A stretch of DNA of 64,000 bases from Hevea brasiliensis. Its lineage: Eukaryota > Streptophyta > Magnoliopsida > Malpighiales > Euphorbiaceae. A program made the translations under genes and the position numbers. The notes beneath the pieces are model-generated. The model saw only the letters and a program-made list of their open reading frames with translations, searched no databases and had not been told where the DNA came from. The stretch spans positions 54,042,773 to 54,106,772 of the forward strand of contig NC_079495.1 in NCBI RefSeq assembly GCF_030052815.1, written 5' to 3'. Positions 1-11,448 of this stretch are shown here, piece after piece. Within the stretch, counting starts at the first letter, position 1; each line of letters begins with the position of its first letter.

Positions 1-2
1 CT

Positions 3-344
3 TTCATTGGACCGTATGAAGTTCGGGAAAGAGTGGGTCCTTTGGCATATCGGTTGGCATTACAGCTAGCAAGGATACACAGTGTCTTCCATGTGTCCAT
101 GTTAAGGAGGTACAGATCTGACCCATCTCATGTACTATCAGTTGAAGAGATTGAGGTAAAACCAGACCTCTCATATGAGGAAGAACCCATAAAAATTCTG
201 GCTTATGAGGTGAAGCAGCTGAGGAACAAACAGATACACCTGGTTAAAGTGCTGTGGAACCATCATTCAAGCCAGGAAGCTACTTGGGAACGTGAAGAGG
301 ATATGAGGAGACAGACCCACACTGTTCAGAGACTAATGCCGTAA
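3..344 (+). CDS. Chromovirus (Tekay/Del-type Ty3/gypsy) pol C-terminus with chromodomain, partial
   Basis: This is the last ~113 codons of a pol polyprotein, open from the window edge to a TAA at 342-344. It holds the integrase C-terminal GPY/F region (FIGPYEV at the start, then VGPLAYRLAL), the HVSMLRRYRSDPSHV block that is highly conserved in this clade, and a chromodomain-like end (KQIHLVKVLW, then EATWEREEDMR). In the family, integrase inserts the cDNA and the chromodomain helps direct it to chromatin. No frame break is visible in this piece. The stop lies 36 bp before an LTR, the normal spacing through the polypurine tract, so the fragment belongs to the LTR at 380. The rest of the gene lies outside the window. 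Clade assignment comes from motif recognition, not a tree. Confidence 0.88.
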   Translation, partial: FIGPYEVRERVGPLAYRLALQLARIHSVFHVSMLRRYRSDPSHVLSVEEIEVKPDLSYEEEPIKILAYEVKQLRNKQIHLVKVLWNHHSSQEATWEREEDMRRQTHTVQRLMP

Positions 345-365
345 AATTTGAGACAAAATTTATTT

Positions 366-379
366 AAGGGAGGGAGAAT
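366..379 (+). other. Polypurine tract before the 3' LTR
   Basis: A purine run (AAGGGAGGGAGAAT) sits immediately before TGTAACACCC of the LTR. This is the expected plus-strand priming site for reverse transcription and fixes the LTR start at 380. Confidence 0.8.
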
Positions 380-1878
380 TGTAACACCCTAAGTTCGTAG
401 TGCGTTCTCATCGTCTGGTGACCAGTGTTGTCCGGAAAGCTAGGATGCCTAGAACTACACTTCAATATGAGTGAGGAGACATAAAATAATGAAATACAAG
501 AAAAGAAAATACAAGAAAAACAAAGGAAAAATAATAGCAAAGAAATGTAACCAAGTTAAGCGAGCCGAGAACCCTAGCGATGGGTGACCGCACCGGGAAG
601 TCACGACGTGGACCGTTGACTAGCCCTGGACTGCGGGGAACCCTGGAAAACATTTTTAGGACTTAAATAGACCCTTATTGAAGAAAAAATCTCATTAGAA
701 AGATCAAAGAAAAATTAAATAATTAGTACAAAGAAAAGTGAGAAATCGAAAAACGGACAAAACTCGATGTTACCGAAAAATCGGGAATGCAACCCGAACA
801 GGGGCATTATGGTCAGTTAACATCCCAAATTGTCTTTTGACCTAAATGTCCATAAAAAAACAAATAATATTACACTTAGAAAATAAAATGAAAAATTAGT
901 TTAGTGGTATCTAATGCAAATAAACAAAAGTGGAGTGAAAGTGTGTAATTAGCACATTAAACATATTACATGAATTAACTAATGTGAGTGGACCACTAAG
1001 GGATTTTAAAATGTATTAAGTGGGCAGATTACTCCACTAAAATATCATCTTCAACATTAGAAACCTCCATTGCCGTGAATGAAAAGCTCCCAAAACCTCC
1101 ATGGCCGTTTTTCTTCAAGCTTGATCCACTCCTTCATTTCACCTCTAATCACCTAGATAGCTTCATTAAAAATTGTCCCCACATCACAAGGAAGAGTTTG
1201 ATACCAAAATCAAGAAGTTTAGTGAAGGTTTAACAAGTCCCAACCAAAGGTAAGTTTGTATTTTTGAACATTTCTTTGTTAAACTTTGTATACTTGTTAT
1301 GGGTGTTTGAATTGTGAAGGAAATTTTTAAGTTTGAGGAGTTATTGATATGTCCATTTTGGACAGCCATGGAGTTATATGTTTAATGAAATGTTTATACA
1401 TATATTTGATGAGAAATTATATTGATTAGGGTGATTTAATGTCCAAGTAAATTAATTCCACATGTATATGGTAATTGTGCACTTGGAATGGAAATTGATG
1501 AATTGTAGGACACTTTGGCATTGTGGGACAATTCGGCAGCCTTGGGACTCTTTGATAAATGTATGAGTTCAGGAAGATATTGGCAGAATTATGACATTGA
1601 GGATTGATGGATATGTATATGAATTAGTTGTGTAAAGTGTATGTAAAAACTAGAAATGTTTATGTGTATTTATGGTTGTATTTAGACTTTGTAAATTTGA
1701 GTTTATTTGGTGTATTGAGGATGTGTGTAATCTGCCCAAAGTGACTTTAAATTGAAGTGGTATATGGTTTTGGTAATGTACCAAAACAGAATTGGTAAGG
1801 GAAGTGGACATATAGTAAGGTGAATGTGTCATTGATGTATGTTTAAGCAAGGTAATTAAGGGCAGTATGCATTTGAGC

Positions 1879-2380
1879 CTATAACTTCAAATGTGTAACC
1901 TCAATTGGTATGAGACCAATTGGAGGTGAAACTAGGCACAAAATGTGCCAACTTTCATTGAGAAAGCATACCAAAATTCTGCTTGCAAGGTGATATGAAA
2001 AATGACCAATTCGGATTAAGTGCAAGTGAGGCCTGAAAATTGACCATTTGGACAGCAGTGAGTGTATAGCCCATAACTCACTCAAAACAGGTCCAATTGA
2101 CCTGAAATTTTAACCATGAATATTTAAGATCCATATCTACAAGTCTTGTGAAGACACCAAAGCCCAGAAATGACCAGAAGCAAGACAAACAGCTTGCACA
2201 AGTTCGGGTCCAAAAACTGGCCAAACCAAAGTTGACCAAATTGAACTAAAATGACCAAATTTGATGCCATTTGACCAGCAACAGTAAAATGACCATAACT
2301 TGGTCTACATAACTCAGATTGACCTAAAATTTTGCCCCGCGTTCCGTAAGACATAGATCTACAAGTTTTTAGTTTTAACA
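1879..2380 (+). repeat. Three diverged ~190-222 bp units inside LTR A copy 1
   Basis: Landmark phrases recur: a CATAACT-like phrase at 1881, 2071 and 2293, followed by GACCTGAAATTTT or similar, then a CTACAA/ACTTTCATGAAGA-like phrase (near 1948, 2137, 2353). The last interval is 222 bp. The stretch from about 2148 to 2370 is clearly the reverse complement of the satellite monomer at 59470-64000: shared phrases include GAAGACACCAAAGCCCA, GCTTGCACAAGTTCGGGT and CTTGGTCTA. The same three-unit layout recurs in every chromovirus LTR of the window. Confidence 0.8.
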
Positions 2381-3423
2381 AAAACCCGAAAACGGAGGGA
2401 ACTAGGTCGTCCGACTAGGTCAAACTCGTATCTCGGAATCCAGCAAGTTGCATTAAAATGCACTAAACAAGGAAATGAGTTTGGTAAAACATACCCACCC
2501 TAAAACCCTATCGAATGTGACATATTAATGACACTAAAACCTAAATTACCTAGAACACATCGAGGGTCGGTATATTAGGTGATTAAGTAAATAATAGCTT
2601 TCAGTGAATTATTTGTCAAACATTATCGATAGAGACAGTTTAATTTAGTACTGAAACACTTCAAATTGTGTTTCTCAGTTAGTAAAGACTCAGGGAAAGG
2701 GAAGGAAACACTGAGTCCAGACTAGGAGACAATCATCAGAGGTTTGTGCACAGCTAGTTTTAACTGATTTTGTTTTGAATATTTCATATGATTAAATGAC
2801 ATATTTTCTTATGTATTATGTTTAACAAGCATTGGATTTAATTCAATGATTATTGAAATTGTTATAGTGTGTATGAATTTAGCTTTGTGAAATGGTATTT
2901 CCACAAGTATTAAGCATTGTTATGGATTGAATAATTATGTTTTGGAAAATTGTGATAGAACATGTTTTGAATTATGATGGTAATTTTCATGGAAAAATGC
3001 AAATTTATGATTTGAATTGTGATGAGCATAAAAATTATTGGATATTGGAATTGACTTTGAATCTAATTATATTGTGATTTATGCTCACTAAAAGGATTGT
3101 GATATTGTTTTATATCTCACTATAGATGCTTGACTAGGTTATTACCCATCTCTCTCATTTGTTGAGAAGACAATGGAGTTAGTCGTGTTTTGATTACCAT
3201 GGTACGTGCACAGGCTTAGATTTTCCTCTGATTTGAGGTTAGATCTAAGTTTATTTTATCGTTATGGCCCTTGTGGAAGATTCATTATTGTGATGGTACT
3301 GTGCACGATGATTCGACCTCTTCGACCATAGGGAGTTAGAATCTGATTCGACCTCCCCGACCATAGGGAGTTAGAATCACATCGAAGATGGCCCTATCAG
3401 ATTAGTCTTGCATAGTTAGTGAG

Positions 3424-3555
3424 ATAAAGAATGATTTGTGAGATACAGCATGGTTTTTGAGCTACAGCGTAGTTTTTGAGATACAACATGGTTTTGAGAT
3501 AAAGATTGATTTTTGAGATACATAATGATTTTTGAGATACAGAATGGCTTTTGAA
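3424..3555 (+). repeat. 19-bp tandem repeat in LTR A copy 1
   Basis: About six units on the theme GAGATACAGCATGGTTTTT follow each other at 18-19 bp spacing. The homologous site in the other LTR (about 7847-7925) has fewer units, so copy number varies between LTRs. Confidence 0.75.
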
Positions 3556-4438
3556 TGGTAAAGAATTGTGATTTCAATTATGGTTTATGTATAATTGATT
3601 TTGTTGGAATTACTTAAATGGTTAGTCATGATTTGATAAATTGAATTTTGTGATCAAAGTCATTTATACAAATGATTTACATTATTGGCAATGAATATTT
3701 TGAGTTTTGGAATTTGATGAGTATTCAGATTTCTAAATTATTTACTATAAATTTTGTTAATATATATTGTACTATGTTTTAAATTATAGTTGTGCACCAC
3801 TGAGTTCACCACTCAGCGATAGCTTTGTATGCTGTCGCAGGTAAGAAGAGCATAGAGCAGTGAGTAAGTTTCTTTGAAGACACTATCAGACCAGCTCCAA
3901 GTATATTATAGGTATACCCATGTACATAGGTTGATGTATGCATGTAATAATATGTATGTAAATTATTTGAGCAGTTGTAAATTAAAATTATACATTGAAG
4001 TTGTAAAGTGAATTATGAGTTATTTTGACTTGTAAAATTTGTATTATATTTCTTTTATCTCATCCTTTGAAAATACTGAAAAATTGTTGTGGATTGAGTT
4101 GAGAAAAATATTGTGTTGAATTTTGTTGGAGTTGAGATTGGGAAAAATATTGAAGTGCCTTTTACAGGTTTTCTGAAGAACTGTTTTATCCAAAATACAG
4201 ATGGCACTCTGTAAAAATTTTTATAGAAATTCCAAATAAGTCAAATGTGTTAGTTCTATCACTTCAGTTCACAAAAGTTTTTAACACCTGTAAATAGTGC
4301 TCACCACTGTGAAAGAAGTAAGAAAAATTTTTAAAATCCCTTGTAGTTTATTTAATGGGTTATCAGTAGATGGAGTTGATAATTCATTAAGTATACTACG
4401 GGATCATGTCATGCCTTACAGAGGGGCAGGTTGTGACA

Positions 4439-5145
4439 TTTCAGGTATCGGTGAATTCAAAAAGGATAAAAGATAGGAAAGTTTGATCTATTGGGATGTA
4501 TCGTAGTAACTATGCAATGTTCTTGATGTTTATACCGTAGTTTAGACATTAAAGACTAACTTGAGATTATTGTATAGAGCTACGTACTACCCGATAGTAT
4601 ACCTAGATAAGAATAGTTACCAACGGCATCTGTTTTGGTATAGTTATGCCAGGAAAGAATTTAATTGTTAGAAATAAGTTTGAAAATCCTACTTAGGGAT
4701 CTAAAACTCAAAGGTTAGAATATCGAAAGGTTATAGTTCATCACAAAAGGAAGTAAGTTATAGAATATTGACAGATAAACAGAGCTATGAAAGTAAAAAA
4801 ATTCGAACAATTGGTTCAAATATAACAAAGAAATGTTACGAATGTGAGAAAGACTATGGACTAGAATGGTCAGAGGACCAACGACTAGATAAATGATTCT
4901 AACATGACCTCAAGGGTCATTCAAGAAGGAACATGAATCGAAATATTAGACAGGACAATAGTAAGAGAAGATTGGTGATATACAAACAAATTAAACGTTG
5001 TATTAGATTGTTAAAAGTCTTAGACAAATTTGAGGAAAAGAAGATTATACGATCATATAAAAAGGAAAAAATAAACGTATGACTATTGTAAGATGACTAT
5101 TGGGTAAAATTTCGTGGACGAAATTTATTTTAAGGGGGGGAGAAT
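4439..5145 (+). mobile_element. Short non-coding interior between two LTRs
   Basis: These 707 bp lie between two same-orientation family A LTRs. No gag or pol motif is visible in any frame and stops are frequent. I could not find a convincing tRNA-iMet primer site after the left LTR; the nearest is a poor GGTATCGGTG at 4444-4453. The right end is diagnostic: the phrase ATTTCGTGGACGAAATTT near 5108-5125, then a purine tract AAGGGGGGGAGAA at 5132-5144, which in this clade mark the end of the interior. It is thus an interior reduced to its ends, as in non-autonomous derivatives. Confidence 0.7.
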
Positions 5146-8100
5146 TGTAACACCCCTATGTTCGGTAATGCGTTCTACTGTTCCGATGACCAGTGTTGTC
5201 CGAACAGCTAGCATGCCTAGAGCTACACTTCGATATGAGTGAGGAGACATTAAATAATGAAATACAAGAAAAGAAAATACAAGAAAAACAAAGGAAAAAT
5301 AATAGTAAAGAAATGCAACCAAGTTAAGCGAGCCGGGAACCCTAGCGATGGGTTACCACACGGGGAAGTCACGGCGTGGACCGTTGACTAGTCCTGGACC
5401 GCGGGGAACCCTGGAAATTAATTTTAAGACTTAAAGAGACATCAATTGAATTATAAATATCATTAGAAATATCAAAGAAAAATAAAAAAATTAGTACAAA
5501 GAAAAGTGAGAAATCGAAAAATGGACAAAACCCGGTGTTACCGAAAAATTGGGAATGCAACCCGAACAAGGGCATTGTGGTCATTTGATACCCCGAGTTG
5601 TCTTTTGACCTAAATGTCCATGAAAATAAAGTAGTATTAAAGTTTAGAAATTACATGAAAAATTAAAGTTGGAATGAAATATAATGAATGAGAATTATGG
5701 GGTATAATGTGAATAATTAAAAGTTTAACATTACCTTATTATTTAATTGAGTTAGTGGACCATTATGCACCATATAAAAGCCAAAAGTGGACAGAATTTT
5801 CCACTATCTTCATTCATCTTCTTCACCTCTCAAGTTGCAGAATTTAAATTCCTCTCAAACCTCCATTAAAACACCTTCATGCAAGCTTTAATCTCACTCA
5901 ATCTCACCATGATTTCCACTAATCCTTTCACAAGAAATTGTCCACACATCATGGGAAAGCTATAGCCAGCAAGAAAAGGAGCTTTGGTGAAGGTTGAGAA
6001 GTGGTCAACTAAAGGTAAATGCTTATTTCTTTAACTTACTTTATTAAAGTTTGAGTTGAGGTTATGGGGAGTATTTTGGGTGAAGAAATTTGAAGAATTA
6101 TTGAGTTATTGGACTGCCCAATTTTAGGCAGCCATGAGAGCCTATATTACTTGAGTATTCTGCCCAATTTACTTTGTTAGAATTGTGTTGAATAAATATA
6201 GAAGTGCCAAGAATGGATATTGAAGTATTGGGAGGAGGAGGATTGCTAAATTGGAAGTGTAAATTCTCTTATGCAGGTTGTGATTGTTGGCAGTGTATAA
6301 ATTAGGTTATAAGTGTAACATTGTGGCTCCAATTGGTATGAGGCCAATTGGAGGTAAAACTAGACTCAATATAGACCAACTTTCATGAAGAGAGCTTGTC
6401 CAAATTCTGCCTAGAAGTGACCTAAAAGAATGACCAAATCCGGAATAGGTAAGTGCAGGCCTGAAAATTGACCATTTGGGCAGCAGTTAGTGTTTAGGCC
6501 ATAACTCACTCAAAACAGGTCCAATTGACCTGAAATTTTAACCATGAATAGTTAAGACCCATACCTACAAGTCTTATGAAGACACCAAAGCCCAGAAATG
6601 ACCATAAGCAAGTCAAACAGCTTGCACAAGTTCGGGTCCAAAAGCTGGCCGAACCTAAAATGACCTAAAGTGACCTAAAGTGACCAATTTTGATGCAATT
6701 TGACCAGCAATAGTAAAATGACCATAACTTGGTCTACATAACTCAGAATGACCTGAAATTTTGCCCCGCGTTCCATAAGACATAGATCTAAAAGTTTTTA
6801 GTTTTGATCGAAACCCGAAAACCGAGGGAACTAGGTCGTCCGGCTAGGTCAAACTAGTATCCCTAATCCAAAGAAATTGCAAGAAAATGCAGTATACACG
6901 GAAATGAACTTGGTAACATGTACCAACCCTAAAAGACTATCGAATGTGACATATTAGTAACGTTAAAACCTAAATTACCTAAAACGCATCGAGGGTCGAT
7001 ATATTAAGTTGATTAAGCAAATAATAGCATTCAGTGAATTATTTATCAAACATTATCGTTAGAGACAGTTTAATTAAGTACTGAAACACTTCAAATTGTG
7101 TTTCTCAGTTAGCAAAGACTCAGGGAGAGGGAAGGAAACACTGAGTCAAGACCAAGAGACAGTTATCATAGGTTTGTGCACAACTAGTTTTTAACTGATT
7201 TTGTTTTGAATACTTCATATGATTAAATGACATTTTTTTTATGTATTATGTTCAGCAAGCATTGGATTTAATTCAATGATTATTGAAATTGTTATAATAT
7301 ATATGAATTTAGCTTTGTGAAATGGTATTTCCATAAGTATTAAGCATTGTTATGGATTGAATAAATTATGTTCTGGAAAATTGTGATAGAACATGTTTTG
7401 AATTGTGATGGTAATTTTCATGGAAAATGCAAATTTATGATTTAAATTGTGATGAGCATAAAAATTATTGGATATTGGAATTGAATTTGAATCGAATTAT
7501 ATTGTGATTTATGCTCACTAAAAGGATTGTGATATTGTTTTATATCTCACTATAGATGCTTGACTAGGTTATTACCCGTCTCTCTCATTTGTTGAGAAGA
7601 CAATGGAGTTAGTTGTGTTTTCATTACCATGGTACGTGCACAGGCTTAGATTTTCCTCTGATTTGAGGTTAGATCTAAGTTTTTTTATCTTTATGGCCCT
7701 TGCGGAAGATTCATTATTGTGATGGCACTGTGCACGATGATTCGACCTCCCCGACCATAAGGAGTTAGACTCTGATTCGACCTCCCTGACCATAGGGAGT
7801 TAGAGTCACATCGAATATGGCCCTTTCGGATTAATCTTGCATAGTTAGTGAGATAAAGATTGATTTTTGAGATACAACATGGTTTTTGAGATACAACATG
7901 GCTTTTGAGACACAGAATGTTTTTGAACAGTAAAGAATTGTGATTTTAGTTATGATTTATGTATAATTTATTTTGTTGGAACTACCTTAAATGGTTAGTC
8001 ATGATTTGATAAATTGAATTTCGTGATCAAAGTCATTTTATACAAATGATTTACATTAATGGCAATGAATATTTTGAGTTTTGGAATTTGATGAGTATTC

Positions 8101-8805
8101 AGATTTCCAAATTATTTACTGTAAATTTTGTCAATGTATATTGTACTATGTTTTAAATTATAGTTGTTCATCACTCAGCGATAGCTTTGTATGCTATCGC
8201 AGGTGAGAAGAGCATAGAGCAGTGAGTAAGTTTCTTTGAAGACACTTTTAGATCAGCTCCAGGTATATTATAGGTATACCCATGTACATAGGTTTTGATG
8301 TATGCATGTAATAATATGTATGAAAATTATTTGAGCAGTTGTATAAAAACTCTTGTAAAACATTTTGGTATGTAATTAAATGTAAATTATTGTAAATATA
8401 AATTTGAGATTTCATTTACTTGAATAGTTTTGTATTATAAATTTTGAGTCTTGTAATCAATGAAATGTTTCTTTATGATGAGATTTGTTTGAAAATGAAT
8501 TGATTGTTTATTGAGAATTGAATTGTGAATTGAAATAAAGTTTATTGGAGATGTATTTGAGAAAACATATTGGGAGCATTTTCTTTTGCACGATTGAAGA
8601 ACTGTTTTCTCAAAATACAAAAGACTTTGCGAAATTTTGAAAAAATTTTTATAACACCAGATTTTAATCTATGACTTAAATTTCCCGAAAATTGTTTTAA
8701 AATCCCTTGTAGTATATTTAATGGATTATCGGTAGGAGAAGTACGGTAATTCATTAGGTATACCACGGGATCATGTTACATCTTATAGAGGAGTAGGGTG
8801 TGACA
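5146..8805 (+). mobile_element. Chromovirus LTR, family A copy 2
   Basis: This LTR runs from TGTAACACCCC to TGTGACA, about 3.66 kb, preceded by a purine tract. It carries the same modules as copy 1: a CAATTGG dyad at 6330-6351, the three-unit repeat (about 6310-6800), the ~36-bp doublet near 7739-7815 and a shorter 19-bp array. The unit at about 6585-6800 is even closer to the satellite monomer than its counterpart in copy 1, sharing AATGACCTGAAATTTTGCCC. The right end abuts a Tat RNase H frame at 8806, so the whole upstream composite was inserted in the Tat element. Its left flank is outside the window, so no target duplication can be checked. Confidence 0.85.
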
Positions 8806-9186
8806 CATTTATTATTTGAGTAAGAAATTCAATGATTGCGAGTCATGGTACTCATTCCTAGAGAAAGCTTGCTGCGCATTGGCCTGGACGGCAAATCGGC
8901 TCAAACATTACATGTTGAATCATAAGACATGGCTCATCTCCCGAATGGATCCCATCAAGTATGTATTTGAAAGGCCATTTGTGCTAGGGAGGATAGCAAA
9001 ATGGCAAGTCATACTCTCTCAATATGAGATTATCTATATGGCCAAAAAGGTGGTAAAAGGGAGTGTAATTACTGATCTCTTAGCAGAAAACCCGATCCAA
9101 GATTATGAAGCCCTGGATTTTAAATTCCCCGATGAGCATGTTAATGAAGTTAGCAGCGAGGATAAGGAACAAATGACGTATGGGAA
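8806..9186 (+). pseudogene. Tat-type Ty3/gypsy pol: RNase H C-terminal part, 5'-truncated
   Basis: The frame reads from LSKKFNDCES through ALAWTANRLKHYMLNH, LISRMDPIKYVFERP and GRIAKWQVILSQYEI to KGSVITDLLAENP. These match the C-terminal half of the canonical RNase H of Tat-lineage gypsy elements, which degrades the RNA template during reverse transcription; the D in VITDLLAENP is the last acidic position. The reverse transcriptase and the start of RNase H are missing because a chromovirus composite was inserted exactly where this frame begins. A frameshift near 9180 separates it from the next domain, whose frame starts at 9187. It is certainly non-functional. Confidence 0.85.
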
Positions 9187-10908
9187 ATGTATTTTGACGG
9201 AGCTGTCAATTTTTCTGGTAATGGGATCGGAGCTGTGTTAGTATCCCCTGACGGAAAACACTCCCCGATAGCTATCAAGCTGAGGTTTGACTGCACCAAC
9301 AATTTCGCAGAATACGAAGCCTATGTGATGGGTTTGCAGGTCACCATCGAGATGAAGGTCAGAAAGTTAGAGGTGTATGGAGATTTGGCCTTGATTAATT
9401 ATCAAGTCAAAGGAGAATGGCAAACCAAGGACCCGAAGCTGATTCCATATCAGAAATACCTACTGGAATTGATCAAGAAATTTGAAGAAATTTCTTTCAC
9501 TCACCTCAATTGCGACAAGAATCAGTTTGCCGATGCCTTAGCCACTCTGGCTGTCATGGCTCAGATGGAAGAGGCACAGGCAACGCAGGCATTGCAAATC
9601 AAAGCAAGGAGTGAGCCGGCTTATTGCTTCATGGTCGAGGAAGAAACCGATGGTAAACCCCGGTATCATGATTTCCAGGTCTAAGTCAAAACCAGGGAAT
9701 ATCCTCCAGGGGCAAGCAGAAACGAAAAGAGAATGATCGGGAGATTAGCTTTGGGATACTTCCCCAACGGTGAAATTTTGTACAAAAGGAGCTACAATGG
9801 CAAATTGTTGAGATGCGTAGATGCAAAAGAAGCGAGGAGGATCCTTTTTGAGACTCATGAGGGGAATTGCACAACCCACGCTAATAGGCATATGATGGCC
9901 AAGCAAATCATGAGACGAGGATACTTCTGGACTACTATGGAGAAAGACTGCATTGAGTACTTTCGAAAGTATCATAAATGTCAAATCTACGTAGATCCGA
10001 TAAACGTCCCACCTCATCAATTGTTTAATCTTGTCTCACCTTGGCCTTTCGTAATATGGGGCATCAACGTGATTGGTCCCATTGATCCTAAGGCATCCAA
10101 CAGGCACAGGTTCATCTTGGTAGCTATCGACTACTTTTCTAAATGGGTTGAGGCAACATCATATGCTCACATCACGTAGAATACATTCCTCAAATTTCTC
10201 AAAAATAATGTCCTTTGCCGACATGGTCTCCCCAGCGAAATTATCATGGACAACGCCAAGAATTTGAATGGTCCAAAGATTCGGAGTCTATATGACTAGT
10301 ACAAAATTTGGCATCTCAATTCTTCCCCATATCGTCCCCAGATGAACGAAGCAGTGGAGGCCGCTAATAAGAACCTCAAGAGAATAATCAGAAAGATGAC
10401 TAACACTTATAGGGATTGGCATGATATGCTTCCTTTTGCCCTTCATGCTTATCGGACCTCTGTAAGAACATCGACTGGGGCAACTCCATACTTATTGGTT
10501 AACAGAATGGAGGTTGTTTTGCCTATCGAGGTTGAAATTCCCTCCCTAAGAATTCTGAAAGAATCGAGAATCGATGAGTCAGAATGGATCCAATTAAGGT
10601 TGGACCAATTGAATTTGCTGCATGAGAAAAGGCTAGCAGCAGCGTGTCATGGGCAATTATACCAAAGGAGAATGGCTAGGGCATTTAACAAAGGTGTTCA
10701 CCCACGCGAATTCCAACCAGGAGATTTGGTCTTGAAAAAGATTCTTCCAAACAAAAATGATGCCCGGGGCAAATGGTCGCCAACTTATGAGGGACCCTAT
10801 GTAGTTAAAAAGGCATTTTCTAGTAGTTCACTGATCTTGACCAGCATGGACGGCGAAGAATTCCCAAGACCCCTGAATGCAGATGTCGTCAAAAGGTATT
10901 ACGCCTAA
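9187..10908 (+). pseudogene. Tat-type pol: second (archaeal-type) RNase H and integrase, with in-frame stops
   Basis: One frame covers ~570 codons to a TAA at 10906-10908. Residues 1-165 are the second RNase H typical of Tat/Ogre/Retand elements: MYFDGAVNFSGNG, NNFAEYEAYVMGLQ, VYGDLALI and NQFADALATLA carry the four acidic positions. Integrase follows: an HHCC-type region (HEGNCTTHANRHMMAKQI, then KYHKCQIY, where the first cysteine of the usual CxxC is tyrosine), the core with GPIDPKASN, MDNAKNLNG and AVEAANKNL, and a C-terminal region (GKWSPTYEGPYVV). In-frame stops sit at 9682-9684, 10177-10179 and 10297-10299. In MDNAKN and NEAVEA, residues usually glycine are changed. A dead copy. Confidence 0.9.
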
Positions 10909-11220
10909 AAAAAAAGAAAAAAAAATGTAGGAGTGAAAACTCGAAAGGGCTCTCCTAGCAAAATGTGTGGAAGAGGGCTAAAACCCGCAAGGGCGCTCTT
11001 TGCAAAATGAGTGAAGGATGAAAACCCAAAAAGGCATCCTGAAAAAAAAAAAATCTAGGGATGAAAACCCAAAAGAGCGCCCTTAGAACCAGAAGAACGG
11101 AGAAATAAGGGAGGGAGCATGAGACCAAGAAAGGAGATAAGCCACCATAGCACGAATCTTCATCAAAATGTTACTTGAATTAATGGCAGTTAAAAGAGTT
11201 CAAAGTTAACTACAAGGAAT
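10909..11220 (+). repeat. Tat 3' tail: serial hairpin-like repeats
   Basis: Directly after the integrase stop and a poly-A run, four degenerate units of roughly 40-65 bp follow the theme GTGAAAACTCGAAAGGG with flanking arms that pair (for example GGAG with CTCC, and GAGGAT-like with ATCCT-like arms). Such G-A-rich hairpins are common after pol in Tat elements. A second cluster of the same kind occurs at 20118-20270, across the inserted element, so the original 3' tail held two clusters. Nothing here looks coding. Confidence 0.65.
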
Positions 11221-11448
11221 TTGTGAGATCCATTCTTTTCCCCCCCTTTTTTTTTTCTTTGAAACTGTACCTTTTTTTTTCTCAAGCCATAATAAAGTCA
11301 TTCTTTCACTCTAATTTATCTTTCTTACATACTTACACTCTAATATGCTTACACTCTAATTTATCTTTCTTATATACCCACACTCTAATGTTATCTTTCT
11401 TCTACACCTTTATTTATGCGCTATTAATCTGTTAAAACTTTGTCATAG
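11221..11448 (+). repeat. Pyrimidine-rich minisatellite in the Tat 3' tail
   Basis: A C/T-rich block (11235-11285) leads into repeated phrases CACTCTAATTTATCTTTCTT with variable spacers, ending near 11412. The last bases before the next LTR are CATAG (11444-11448), the left half of that element's target duplication. No gene is visible. Confidence 0.65.

Larger units (their letters stand above)
380..4438 (+). mobile_element. Chromovirus LTR, family A copy 1 (3' LTR of the upstream pol)
   Basis: The LTR runs from TGTAACACCC to TGTGACA, about 4.06 kb, bounded by a polypurine tract on the left. It is non-coding; the short frames inside are stop-limited and unlike any protein I know. Inside are three diverged ~190-222 bp units (about 1879-2380), a CAATTGG dyad at 1902-1923, two copies of a ~36-bp direct repeat around 3310-3390 and six copies of a 19-bp repeat at 3424-3555. 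It resembles the LTR at 5146-8805, especially in the right half. The region from about 840 to 1880 aligns poorly with its partner, so the two may be different subfamily members rather than one insertion's LTR pair. Confidence 0.85.

Noticed and set aside
4439..4460. Primer-binding site after LTR A copy 1
   Set aside because: The best match, GGTATCGGTG, is too poor to call against TGGTATCAGAGC.
11223..11435. 70-codon phenylalanine/leucine-rich frame
   Set aside because: It is produced by a pyrimidine-rich minisatellite, with no start context or homology.
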